Source: Tychonema litorale BBK16 (GTDB lineage: Bacteria; Cyanobacteriota; Cyanobacteriia; Cyanobacteriales; Microcoleaceae). From it: a stretch of DNA of 17,771 nt. The DNA lies in the NCBI RefSeq assembly GCF_021648855.1, contig NZ_JAKJHX010000111.1:1-17771 (forward strand), in the 5' to 3' direction. The position numbers and the translations under genes are program-made. Each line of letters starts with the position of its first letter. Positions within the stretch are counted from its first letter, which is position 1. This document shows positions 9,105 through 16,452 of this stretch, in pieces. The notes under the pieces are model-generated. The model made no database searches. It was not told the DNA's origin and saw only the letters and a program-made list of their open reading frames with translations.

Positions 9105-9330
9105 GGTGTCAACTTAAGTTCGCGTGCCCGCCAAGTCCGCTAGTGAGCACGCGAGTCCGACAGGGAATCAATTCCCTGTCTCATAGCCAAAGTCAGTTGA
9201 AACTGACTGAAGATTTGCGTCAAACCAATACATATCAACTAATTCTTCAGTCCTCTTTGAGAGGACTTTCGCTTTGAGGCAGGGGTTTCAACCCCTGTCG
9301 GACTATCGGTTTTACCTGATTGTTGACACC
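9105..9330. repeat. Nested hairpin element with inverted, diverged arms (MITE/REP-like)
   Basis: The outer ends are the inverted repeat GGTGTCAAC (9105-9113) and GTTGACACC (9322-9330). Inside are a stem CGCGTGC/GCACGCG (9121-9127/9147-9153), an inner inverted repeat AGTCCGACAGGG/CCCTGTCGGACT (9154-9165/9293-9304) and an innermost one GACTGAAG/CTTCAGTC (9205-9212/9245-9252). Four short hairpins lie at 9159-9180, 9191-9208, 9249-9267 and 9280-9297, with loops of 2-3 nt. The left arm 9154-9212 aligns with the reverse complement of 9245-9304 over their whole length. No convincing target-site duplication or coding capacity is visible. It lies between the divergent groEL and ABC genes. Confidence 0.8.
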
Positions 9331-9372
9331 TATGGGCTCTTGGAGTGTCCTCAGATATCGTGTATCCACAGA

Positions 9373-9378
9373 TATAAT
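9373..9378 (+). promoter_or_regulatory. Possible -10 box of the ABC transporter gene
   Basis: A consensus TATAAT lies 68 bases before the chosen ABC start codon. A TTGACA at 9323-9328, at the edge of the hairpin element, is 44 bases upstream and too far to be its -35 box. No other strong -35 is visible. Confidence 0.35.
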
Positions 9379-9395
9379 GTGGTTTGTAACATTTA

Positions 9396-9442
9396 TTCTT
9401 CCTTCTTCCTTCTTCCTTCTTCCTTCTTCCTTCTTCCTTCTT
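9396..9442. repeat. Pyrimidine-only STRR array in the ABC gene leader
   Basis: Six perfect tandem copies of TTCTTCC (9396-9437) plus TTCTT end three bases before the ATG at 9446. The plus strand has no purine across the whole array, so a normal Shine-Dalgarno sequence is impossible at the usual distance. Confidence 0.95.
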
Positions 9443-9445
9443 GCT

Positions 9446-11194
9446 ATGGCTCGTTATTCTCGACTGCAAAAATTAGGTGCTTATATGCGCCCCCACTGGA
9501 AACAGGCATCTTGGGGTGTTTTCTCGCTGTTAATTGTCAATGCTGTGGGCGTTTATATTCCCCTGCTGATTCGGAATGCAGTGGATACTCTGCAAGTTGC
9601 GACTAAATTTGACCAAGTTTTGAACTACGTGATGCTGATTCTGGTACTCGCCTCAATCATGTGGGTGATTCGGATGGTATCTCGGATTTTGCTGTTTGGC
9701 GTGGGGCGACAAGTCGAATTTGACCTCAAACAGCAAATATTTAATCATTTATTAACTCTAGAACCGTCTTATTTTGCTGCTAATACAGTAGGAGATTTGA
9801 TTAATCGAGCTACTTCCGATTTGGACAATATTCGCCGCTTGGTAGGATTTGCGGTGCTGAGTTTGGCGAATACAGCCTTTGCTTATGCTTTGAGTTTGCC
9901 GGTGATGCTGGGGATTGATGTGCGGCTGACATTATTGGCGATCGCGGTTTATCCTTTAATGTTAGTTTTGGTGCAATTATTTAGCGACAAACTTCGCATC
10001 CAGCAGCTAACAGTGCAGGAAGAACTCTCAGCAATGAGCGATTTGATTCAAGAGGATATGAGCGGCATATCGGTAATTAAAATATATGCTCAAGAAGAAA
10101 ACGAACGCCGAGCTTTTGGTGATTGCAACAAAAAATTGCTGGATGCCAATTTAACCTTAGCAAAAACCCGCAACTTTATTTTTCCGTTGCTGGGTGGTTT
10201 GGCAAGCGTCAGTTTGTTAGTGCTGCTGGCTGCTGGTGGTGGCTCAATTGCTAAGGGCGAAATTAGCGTTGGCGATTTTGTGGCTTTGCTGATTTATGTC
10301 GAACGTTTAGTATTTCCGACAGCGCTATTGGGTTTCACTATTACTGCTTATCAACGGGGAGAAGTTAGTGTCGATCGCATCGAAGCAATTTTGACTGTTG
10401 AACCCAAAATTTATGATAAGGCTGATGCACTGGAAATACCAGCTCCAGTCAGAGGTGAGATTGTAGCCCGCAACTTGAACTTTAACTATCCGGGCGCAAA
10501 AACACCAGCCCTTCACAATGTGAATTTTACCATTAAGCCGGGGGAAACGGTAGCAATTGTTGGGGCGATCGGCTCTGGAAAATCGACTTTAGCTAATGCG
10601 CTACCGCGACTGCTGGACATTGATGCAGGTGAATTGTTTGTAGACGGATTAGATATTACTGAGGTAAAATTGACAGAGTTGCGTGGTGCGATCGCCTATG
10701 TGCCCCAAGAAAGCTTTCTATTCGGTACTACCATCAAAAACAACATCCGCTACGGCAATCCTCTAGCCGAACAGCCCGAAATTGAACACGCAGCCAAACA
10801 AGCACAAATCCACCCAGAAATCCTCAACTTTCCCGATCAATACAAAACAGTCGTCGGCGAGCGCGGCATTACATTATCCGGCGGACAACGACAACGGACG
10901 GCGCTTGCTAGGGCTTTGTTAGTTGACGCTCCCGTGCTAATTTTAGATGACGCTCTTTCGAGTGTTGACAATCAGACAGCTAGCGACATTTTGAAAAATT
11001 TAGCAACTGGAACCGATCGCAAAACAGTCATTTTCATCTCCCATCAAATGTCAGCCGCTGCTGGTGCCGATCGCATTTTTGTCATGGAAAAGGGAGAAAT
11101 TGTGCAAACAGGAACTCACAGAGAATTAGTAGGGCAAACAGGGCTTTATCAGTATTTGTGGAACCAGCAACAATTAGAGGAGTTATTGCATTAA
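9446..11194 (+). CDS. ABC exporter half-transporter (fused membrane and ATPase domains)
   Basis: This 582-aa type I ABC exporter half-molecule (MdlB/MsbA-like) functions as a dimer in the inner membrane. The six-helix membrane domain spans about 18-310 and the ATPase domain about 340-575. Motifs: Walker A GAIGSGKST (373-381), Q-loop Q421, signature LSGGQ (477-481), Walker B VLILDD (497-502), D-loop LSSVD and H-loop H533. The usual catalytic glutamate after Walker B is aspartate (D502). This is seen in the degenerate-site subunit of heterodimeric exporters such as TM287, so a different partner subunit is likely. The substrate cannot be inferred. The frame stays open 42 codons upstream to 9320, but that stretch reads through the heptamer array. 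ATG 9446 gives the family-like N-terminus MARYSRLQKLG. Confidence 0.92.
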   Translation: MARYSRLQKLGAYMRPHWKQASWGVFSLLIVNAVGVYIPLLIRNAVDTLQVATKFDQVLNYVMLILVLASIMWVIRMVSRILLFGVGRQVEFDLKQQIFNHLLTLEPSYFAANTVGDLINRATSDLDNIRRLVGFAVLSLANTAFAYALSLPVMLGIDVRLTLLAIAVYPLMLVLVQLFSDKLRIQQLTVQEELSAMSDLIQEDMSGISVIKIYAQEENERRAFGDCNKKLLDANLTLAKTRNFIFPLLGGLASVSLLVLLAAGGGSIAKGEISVGDFVALLIYVERLVFPTALLGFTITAYQRGEVSVDRIEAILTVEPKIYDKADALEIPAPVRGEIVARNLNFNYPGAKTPALHNVNFTIKPGETVAIVGAIGSGKSTLANALPRLLDIDAGELFVDGLDITEVKLTELRGAIAYVPQESFLFGTTIKNNIRYGNPLAEQPEIEHAAKQAQIHPEILNFPDQYKTVVGERGITLSGGQRQRTALARALLVDAPVLILDDALSSVDNQTASDILKNLATGTDRKTVIFISHQMSAAAGADRIFVMEKGEIVQTGTHRELVGQTGLYQYLWNQQQLEELLH

Positions 11195-11197
11195 TTT

Positions 11198-11218
11198 GGG
11201 CATCGGGCATTGGGTAAT
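11198..11218. repeat. Short STRR heptamer run
   Basis: Three heptamers, GGGCATC, GGGCATT and GGGTAAT, begin three bases after the ABC transporter stop codon. A short TTCCTTC-like remnant follows at 11223-11237. Confidence 0.7.
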
Positions 11219-11241
11219 TAATCTTCCTTCTTCTTTTGCCT

Positions 11242-11247
11242 TATAAT
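11242..11247 (+). promoter_or_regulatory. Possible -10 box of the MAPEG gene
   Basis: A consensus TATAAT lies 32 bases upstream of the MAPEG start codon, but no clear -35 box is present 16-18 bases before it. It suggests the gene is transcribed separately from the ABC gene. Confidence 0.4.
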
Positions 11248-11279
11248 AGTATCTGATCCACTCGAATCATCTCCGAATT

Positions 11280-11690
11280 ATGCTAGCAGAAACCAACGCC
11301 ACACTTTGGCCAAGCCTGATTACCGCCTCCGCATTATTACTCTACTTCATTGTCACAATCAACGTCGGTAGAGCTAGATTCAAATACAAAGTTTCTCCCC
11401 CGCAGGTAACAGGAAATCCTGACTTTGAGCGAGTGTTGCGAGTTCAGCAAAATAGTGTAGAGCAAATGATTCTATTTTTGCCATCGCTGTGGCTGTTCGC
11501 GCAATTTATCAGCCCAATTTGGGCCTCTGCGATCGGTGCAGTTTGGATAATTGGACGCATTTTGTTTGCTTGGGGATACTATCAAGCTGCTGAAAAAAGA
11601 GCCCTGGGATTTGGCATTAGTACCTTAGCTACTTTAATTTTGCTTGGCGGTTCGTTTACTGGCATCATCATGTCATTGCTGAAGATTTAA
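11280..11690 (+). CDS. MAPEG family membrane protein
   Basis: This 136-aa integral membrane protein has about four hydrophobic helices (approximately 10-30, 62-80, 82-100 and 112-133), the normal size and layout of MAPEG proteins such as microsomal glutathione S-transferase and FLAP relatives. The diagnostic core is RVLRVQQNSVEQMILFLP (about 57-74), the loop and second helix that in the family contribute to glutathione binding. Bacterial members are usually annotated as glutathione transferase or peroxidase-like without a proven substrate, so the exact reaction is unknown. The ATG at 11280 has no obvious Shine-Dalgarno sequence. A palindromic repeat begins 8 bases after the stop codon. Confidence 0.88.
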   Translation: MLAETNATLWPSLITASALLLYFIVTINVGRARFKYKVSPPQVTGNPDFERVLRVQQNSVEQMILFLPSLWLFAQFISPIWASAIGAVWIIGRILFAWGYYQAAEKRALGFGISTLATLILLGGSFTGIIMSLLKI

Positions 11691-11698
11691 ACAAAAGA

Positions 11699-11723
11699 GG
11701 AGACGGCAATGCCGTTTCCCTAC
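11699..11723. repeat. ACGGCAATGCCGT palindromic repeat
   Basis: A third copy of the dispersed repeat seen at 7191 and 7231, with the core ACGGCA-A-TGCCGT followed by TTCCCTAC. It lies just 3' of the MAPEG gene and could serve as its hairpin terminator, though only short T runs follow. Confidence 0.75.
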
Positions 11724-11774
11724 TCGAAAATAATCCATAATTGATATCAAATGTCATAAATTTTAGGAGGAAAT

Positions 11775-11957
11775 ATGTCAGAAATAAACAAACCTGTATT
11801 TCAAATTAACCAGCAACTTTTTCAGCAACTAACTGAGTGGCAAGAAAAAATTGCACAAAAAGATGAATTAGCAAGTGAATCAGAAGACGAAAAACCCACT
11901 GAGGTAAAAAATCCGATCGCAAATCATGAAAAACCTGCTCAAAAAGATAACTCTTAG
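11775..11957 (+). CDS. Small hydrophilic acidic protein, unknown function
   Basis: A 60-aa protein that I do not recognise. A strong AGGAGG (11765-11770) lies four bases before the ATG, the clearest ribosome-binding site in the window, which argues that it is real. The first half (KPVFQINQQLFQQLTEWQEK) looks like an amphipathic helix rich in Gln and Leu. The second half is charged and probably disordered (ESEDEKPTE). There is no signal peptide or membrane segment. Its last 32 bases overlap the start of the next gene in another frame, so the two are probably translationally coupled. Confidence 0.7.
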   Translation: MSEINKPVFQINQQLFQQLTEWQEKIAQKDELASESEDEKPTEVKNPIANHEKPAQKDNS

Positions 11958-12288
11958 TTTGTCCCTCGCGATATTTTTGGGGTTCCCGGCGACTGCATCA
12001 TCCCAATCGTTGACATCCAGCCAAATTCAGCAAATAAATAGCGGTTTGTTTCGCTCCAATTATCAAGATTGGTTTCTACAGGGAAATCGCCAACTCGAAC
12101 AGGAAGTTAGAATTTTGTTGCAGCAGCTTTTAACTTCGGAAGGGGAGATTCTAGAGATTGATGAAAAATTGCGCTCAGAGCTTTGCCACAAAGAATTGCA
12201 AATATCAGCGCGCAATTTTGATACAATAAATGGCGATCGAATTGCCAGATTCAATACAAAAGTAAAAAACCTTTGTCAGCACTATTAA
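11926..12288 (+). CDS. Small exported protein, unknown function
   Basis: A 120-aa protein of no family I recognise. The N-terminus is a good Sec signal peptide: MKNLLKK, a hydrophobic core LSLSLAIFLGF, and a likely cleavage site after ATASS or ASSQ near residue 25-27. The mature part is helical and hydrophilic, rich in Gln, Leu and Glu, with two cysteines (C87 and C117) that could form a disulfide in the periplasm. The start overlaps the preceding gene by 32 bases without its own nearby Shine-Dalgarno sequence, consistent with coupled translation. An alternative start is not apparent, since the signal peptide begins at this ATG. Confidence 0.7.
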   Translation: MKNLLKKITLSLSLAIFLGFPATASSQSLTSSQIQQINSGLFRSNYQDWFLQGNRQLEQEVRILLQQLLTSEGEILEIDEKLRSELCHKELQISARNFDTINGDRIARFNTKVKNLCQHY

Positions 12289-12296
12289 AATGAAAC

Positions 12297-12302
12297 GGAG
12301 GT
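12297..12302 (+). promoter_or_regulatory. Strong Shine-Dalgarno site pointing to an ATT start
   Basis: GGAGGT lies four bases before an in-frame ATT (12307) and 37 bases before the first ATG (12340) of the small gene that follows. No ATG, GTG or TTG in that frame lies at the proper spacing. The site therefore suggests either an AUU start or a mutated ATG. Confidence 0.45.
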
Positions 12303-12339
12303 CAATATTCAAACTCTAGTTTTAACCGATAAAGAAACA

Positions 12340-12492
12340 ATGGCTAAGTTGAAAATAGCCATGCTGGAATCTGAAACTGCTGCTCAACTGGCGGCGATTA
12401 TCATTGACTACACTCATGAAGAAATGATGCTAGTTTTTAATGAGCTAGAATGGGAACAGCAAAATAGAATTAAAACTATATGGAATGATTAA
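12340..12492 (+). CDS. Very small hypothetical protein
   Basis: From the first ATG this encodes 50 aa (MAKLKIAMLESETAAQLAAI...), soluble and mainly helical, ending NRIKTIWND. I do not recognise a family. The frame is open upstream to 12289. If translation begins at the ATT at 12307, just behind a strong GGAGGT, the product would be 61 aa and begin (M)QTLVLTDKET. It starts within about 50 bases of the preceding gene on the same strand, so the three small genes probably form one operon. Its stop codon (12490-12492) touches the first base of a large inverted repeat. Confidence 0.5.
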   Translation: MAKLKIAMLESETAAQLAAIIIDYTHEEMMLVFNELEWEQQNRIKTIWND

Positions 12493-12573
12493 ACCGCGAA
12501 GGCGCTAAGAGCGCGAAGGAAGAACGGTATTTTCTTCTTTCTCTGACTTCGCGTCCTTTGCGCCTTCGCGGTT
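12492..12573. terminator. Large inverted repeat, probable bidirectional terminator
   Basis: AACCGCGAAGGCGC (12492-12505) is perfectly repeated in inverse at 12560-12573. The arms continue with CGCGAAG matches, giving about 28-base arms with few mismatches around a pyrimidine-rich loop. It lies between convergent genes, the small plus-strand operon and murD, and so can serve both. CCGCGAAGGCGC-type palindromes are common dispersed repeats in cyanobacteria (from memory). Confidence 0.75.
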
Positions 12574-12582
12574 CATTTAATC

Positions 12583-13932
12583 TTACGAACTAACGGTTTC
12601 GAGGCACAATTGACGGAAATGATCGCCCCGTTCCTCGAAGTTTTGGTATTGATCGAAGCTAGCACAGGCTGGCGAAAGTAGCACAACTTTTGCATTATTT
12701 TGTTTAGCTAATTCTGCCGCTCTTGGGACTGCTTTTTCCATTGTTTCGACAATTTCCCAAGCGTTGTAATTTGCTTGTTTTAGCCGATCGCCAAACATAC
12801 CCGCCGCATCTCCAATTAACAACACCGCAGCAGCTTTAGCCTTAATTGTATCAATCCAAGCGCCATCTTCACCTTCTTTCGGAGCACCACCTGCTATTAA
12901 AATCGCCGGGGCACTCACCGAAGCTAACCCGACTTGCGCGGCGTCATAATTAGTCGCCTTGCTGTCATTGATGAAATCTATGCCTTCCCAGGTGCGGATG
13001 TGTTCGAGGCGGTGCGAAACTCCGGGAAATTTTTCTATGGCTTGGGCGATCGCACTTTTATCGATTCCCGCCAAATTCGCCGCCGCCACCGCCATTAACA
13101 AGTTTTGCAAATTATGTTCTCCTACCATCCGCAGAGAATCAGCAGGCAGAATTTTCTCACTTTGAGCGATTACCCAACCGTCTTGAATGTAAGCTCCAAA
13201 AGCTACATTCCCCAACACTTCTTTTTCACCTTTCACACTCGTCCAACACGCATCCGGCCACATCTCAATTCCTTGCTGTCGCAAAACAGGATCGTCGCCG
13301 TTGATTACTTGCAATTCAGACTTTTTCAGCAAATGCGCTTTAATGTTGTAATAATTTTCTAGCGTTTTATGACGGCTGAGGTGATCTGGAGTCAAAGTTG
13401 TCAAAATGCCGATTCGGGGCCCAACAGATGGCGATGATTCTATCTGATAGCTGCTGATTTCAGCGATCGCCCAATCCGGCGGTTTTTCACCCAAAGCTAA
13501 TTCGCACGCAGCATAACCAATATTGCCACAAGCGGGAGCATAAAGCCCGGCTTCTGCAAAAATCGCCGCAATTAAAGCAGTAGTTGTAGTTTTGCCGTTT
13601 GTGCCGGTAATTGCTACCCAAGGAGATTTGAGATAACGCCACGCCAGTTCCATTTCTCCGATTGTTTCAATCCCTAATTTTCTCGCCTGTACTAAGGCTG
13701 GAATGTCCCAGGGAACGCCCGGACTTACTACTACTAATTGTATAGATTTGTCAGGTTCAAAAGATTGACCTAACTCTACTTTAATGCCTTCGTTAGCGAG
13801 CTGTTGTTGCTGTTCGAGCAAATTTGGGGAAGATGAGCGATCGCTCAATGTTACTTCCCATCCTTGGCGTTTCAGCAGTCGGGCGGCGGCTATTCCTGAT
13901 TTTCCTAATCCAATGATATGAGCGATCGGCAT
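12583..13932 (-). CDS. murD: UDP-N-acetylmuramoylalanine--D-glutamate ligase
   Basis: This 449-aa cytoplasmic Mur ligase adds D-glutamate to UDP-MurNAc-L-Ala with ATP hydrolysis, in peptidoglycan precursor synthesis. The N-terminal Rossmann-like UDP-binding domain begins at [13 protein letters not shown] (8-20). The ATP-binding P-loop GTNGKTTT is at 110-117. The central ATPase domain contains LTPDHLSRH and the conserved EISSYQIE. The C-terminal domain contains HRLEHI and NDSKATN, both typical of MurD, and [12 protein letters not shown] near the end. Length is normal. It follows glyS on the same strand with a 101-base gap holding no clear promoter, so cotranscription is possible. No other mur genes are adjacent. 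Confidence 0.96.
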   Translation of the reverse strand: MPIAHIIGLGKSGIAAARLLKRQGWEVTLSDRSSSPNLLEQQQQLANEGIKVELGQSFEPDKSIQLVVVSPGVPWDIPALVQARKLGIETIGEMELAWRYLKSPWVAITGTNGKTTTTALIAAIFAEAGLYAPACGNIGYAACELALGEKPPDWAIAEISSYQIESSPSVGPRIGILTTLTPDHLSRHKTLENYYNIKAHLLKKSELQVINGDDPVLRQQGIEMWPDACWTSVKGEKEVLGNVAFGAYIQDGWVIAQSEKILPADSLRMVGEHNLQNLLMAVAAANLAGIDKSAIAQAIEKFPGVSHRLEHIRTWEGIDFINDSKATNYDAAQVGLASVSAPAILIAGGAPKEGEDGAWIDTIKAKAAAVLLIGDAAGMFGDRLKQANYNAWEIVETMEKAVPRAAELAKQNNAKVVLLSPACASFDQYQNFEERGDHFRQLCLETVSS

Positions 13933-14033
13933 AACTTTGTATGTGTGATAGAGCGAATTTCCCTGGTTTTCTAAGTTTACATCCTAACCTTTTTGGGATT
14001 TTTGATGGCGACGCACCCTACAGCCAATAAAAT

Positions 14034-16316
14034 CTAAGATCGATTAACGATCGCCCCAAAGTCAGCCAACACCCGCGCATGATTCCGCAACAACCCCAAT
14101 AAATTCAACCGATTGCGCTTAATTTCCTGGTCAGCATCCATCACCAAAACGCTATCTGGGCCGTCGAAAAAGTTGCCAACAGTCGGAGCAATTTCAGTCA
14201 AACTATCTACCAATAGCTGGTAATTGCGAGTTTGCTTGGATAACTGAGTTTGTGGCACTAACTGCACTAAAGCGTCATAGAAAGCTTGTTCAGATGACTT
14301 TTGAAATAACTCTGGTTTTACCACAGTTTTCGGTTCCAATTCAACCTTATCCAAATCTCCTTGAGCCGCCAAGCGAGTTGAACGATTCACAGTTTCGTAA
14401 ATCAGATCCAATGTTTTGTCATTGCGGATTTGCTGTAAGAAAAGCGCTCTTTCCAAAGCATCCAACAAATCTTGCAATGCCCGTTCCGTATATTCTGAGT
14501 CATTTTCTCCCAAAACTGCATTCACCAAATCGTAATCTACGTGCTTTTCTTCTTGCAGCAAAGTGCGAATTCTTTGCAGGAAAAAGTCATACAGTTGTGA
14601 TAGTAATTCTGAACTTGTTTCCGGGCGAATCTCTGTAAATTCAGCAACACTTTCTGCGAGTAACTTGTGCAAATTTACTGGCAACTGAGCAGCCCAAATA
14701 ATATTAACTATTGCATTGGCTGCGCGGCGCAAAGCGAAGGGATCGGAGGAACCAGTCGGCAACATTCCCAAGCCAAAGATGCTGACTAATGTATCTAATT
14801 TGTCTGAGATTCCAACAATTTGACCTGTGAGAGTTTGGGGCAAATTGTCGCCTGCACCTTTGGGTAAATAATGTTCAAAAATCGCTGTGGCTACTGCTTC
14901 CGATTCGCCACTCGCTAGGGCATATTTCTGTCCCATAATTCCTTGCATTTCGGGTAGTTCGTAAACCATTTGGGTTACGAGGTCGGCTTTGCAAAGCAAG
15001 GCTGCTCTTGCTATATGTAAGTTTTCTTCTGCTGTTACTTGCAGTTGATTGGCGATGAGACTGGCAATTTTGCATAGCCGATCGACTTTTGCGCGCACAG
15101 TCCCCAAATCTTCCTGAAAAGTCACTGTTTCCAGCTTGGGCAAATAATCCTCTAGAGGCTTTGCCAAGTCTGCTTTGTAGAAAAATTGACCATCTGCTAG
15201 TCTGGCGCGCACGACTCGTTCGTTTCCGGCGGCAATGATGGCTGATTTTGCTGGATCGCCGTTAGAAATTGTAATGAAGTAGGGCAGAAGTTCGGGGAAT
15301 TCTGGGTGTTTGAGAATCGGAAAATACCGTTGATTTGTGACGATAATTGTGGTTATTACTTCCGGTGGTAGCATCAAAAATTCGTCGTCAAATTTGCCAA
15401 CAACTGCGTTTGGCCATTCTACTAAATCGGTGACTTCTTCTAATAAATCATCGCTGATATCTGCGTAACCGCCTTGTTTTGTGGCGGCGGCTTCTACTTG
15501 GGCTTGAATTTGAGTTTTGCGCTGTTCGCGATCGACCTCAACGCAGGCAGCCCGCAGACACTCGACATAATCCTCGGCTTGGGGAATGGAAACCCCCCCC
15601 GTCCCCCCCTTGCTAAGGGGGGGTGTAAGAAGCGATTCCCCCTTGCTAAGGGGGGGTGTAAGAAGCGATTCCCCCTCCTTAACGGGGGGTGTAAGAAGTG
15701 ATTCCCCTCCCTTAACGGGGGGTGTAGGGGGGGTGTGCAAGACGCGATGTCCTTGGGAAATTCGATCGCTCTTGACTGTATCTGAACCGCTGACTAATGT
15801 GATCGGGAGTACCGTATCATCAAGTAGTGCCACGAGCGATCGAATTGGGCGCGGAAACTTCAAATCTCCGTCAGCCCAGCGCATGAACCTCTTACCTTCC
15901 AATTTGGAAATCCACAGCGGCACAAGTTCAGCCAAAATATCCGCACTCATCCGCCCCGGAATCTTTTTCAGCACAAACACAAAATCGCCCTTATCTGTAG
16001 CGCGAATTTCCAAAGCATCCATTTCTACGCCCTGCTTTTTGGCAAAACCTTCCGCTGCTTTCGTCGGTTTCCCATCTTTAAAAGCCGAACTTGCCGGCGG
16101 CCCTTTCACCTCTTCTTCTCTGTCTAATTGCTGAACTGGCAGTCCTGTTACCAGAACGGCTAAACGTCGTGGAGTCGCGTATACATGAATTGATTCATTT
16201 GTCAAAAATTGTTCGGCAAGAGTCGTAGGTACGAGTCGCTGCCATTGCTGGGCGCTGTCACAGACAAAGGATGCGGGTAATTCTTCTGTACCGAGTTCTA
16301 ATAAAAAGTTAGCCAT
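14034..16316 (-). CDS. glyS: Glycyl-tRNA synthetase beta subunit
   Basis: This is the 760-aa beta subunit of the alpha2-beta2 type glycyl-tRNA synthetase, which with GlyQ charges tRNA-Gly. Typical motifs are LGTEELP (8-14), ATPRRLAVL (47-55), [17 protein letters not shown] (145-161) and GHRV (189-192). The C-terminal part (about 640-750) is the DALR-type anticodon-binding domain. The glyQ partner is not in the window. Residues 195-242 are a foreign-looking in-frame insertion of repeats ([15 protein letters not shown]); without it the protein is about 712 aa, normal for the family. The frame is intact on both sides, so the gene is probably functional. It is divergent from the HetZ-related gene. 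Confidence 0.95.
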   Translation of the reverse strand: MANFLLELGTEELPASFVCDSAQQWQRLVPTTLAEQFLTNESIHVYATPRRLAVLVTGLPVQQLDREEEVKGPPASSAFKDGKPTKAAEGFAKKQGVEMDALEIRATDKGDFVFVLKKIPGRMSADILAELVPLWISKLEGKRFMRWADGDLKFPRPIRSLVALLDDTVLPITLVSGSDTVKSDRISQGHRVLHTPPTPPVKGGESLLTPPVKEGESLLTPPLSKGESLLTPPLSKGGTGGVSIPQAEDYVECLRAACVEVDREQRKTQIQAQVEAAATKQGGYADISDDLLEEVTDLVEWPNAVVGKFDDEFLMLPPEVITTIIVTNQRYFPILKHPEFPELLPYFITISNGDPAKSAIIAAGNERVVRARLADGQFFYKADLAKPLEDYLPKLETVTFQEDLGTVRAKVDRLCKIASLIANQLQVTAEENLHIARAALLCKADLVTQMVYELPEMQGIMGQKYALASGESEAVATAIFEHYLPKGAGDNLPQTLTGQIVGISDKLDTLVSIFGLGMLPTGSSDPFALRRAANAIVNIIWAAQLPVNLHKLLAESVAEFTEIRPETSSELLSQLYDFFLQRIRTLLQEEKHVDYDLVNAVLGENDSEYTERALQDLLDALERALFLQQIRNDKTLDLIYETVNRSTRLAAQGDLDKVELEPKTVVKPELFQKSSEQAFYDALVQLVPQTQLSKQTRNYQLLVDSLTEIAPTVGNFFDGPDSVLVMDADQEIKRNRLNLLGLLRNHARVLADFGAIVNRS
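15591..15734. repeat. In-frame hairpin repeat insertion inside glyS
   Basis: A 144-base segment (48 codons) holds four repeat units with a 33-base period. Each unit has a C-run/G-run hairpin, such as CCCCCTT-GCT-AAGGGGG, and encodes 11-residue units [11 protein letters not shown] or [11 protein letters not shown] on the minus strand. From memory, similar C/G-run repeats are dispersed in filamentous cyanobacterial genomes, mainly between genes. The total length is a multiple of three, so the glyS frame is preserved. Confidence 0.9.
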
Positions 16317-16452
16317 ATCGCACCGTAATCGAATTTTGCTTAGGGTAATTTCAAGGATAATTTATCCGATCGCGCTCTTATATCTCAAAAATACTCAAAA
16401 GTTGAGCATACCACGTAAAATCGGGGGTGAAAGACAATATTCTCAACAGCCC

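Noticed and set aside
9080..9277. 65-codon open frame in the groEL/ABC intergenic region
   Set aside because: It runs through the nested hairpins, has no ribosome site and no protein-like composition.
9320..9445. 42-codon N-terminal extension of the ABC transporter
   Set aside because: It overlaps the hairpin element end and the heptamer array (PSSFFLL repeats); the family-like N-terminus begins at 9446.
12063..12254. Antisense open frame in the exported small protein gene
   Set aside because: The plus-strand gene has a signal peptide and fits the operon; the antisense frame has no ribosome site.
13933..14033. Promoter or small gene between murD and glyS
   Set aside because: Only 101 bases, with no convincing -10/-35 pair; it looks like plain spacer with a short repeat fragment.
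15586..16134. 182-codon plus-strand open frame over the glyS repeat
   Set aside because: It is a shadow of glyS; its repeats ([11 protein letters not shown]) are the antisense reading of the same 33-base units.
14034..16316. glyS as a pseudogene broken by repeats
   Set aside because: The insertion is 144 bases, in frame, and conserved synthetase motifs continue on both sides.
16336..16452. 39-codon N-terminal extension of the HetZ-related protein
   Set aside because: It covers the divergent promoter region just 20 bases from the glyS start; MTLAERLAQDW is the more natural beginning.
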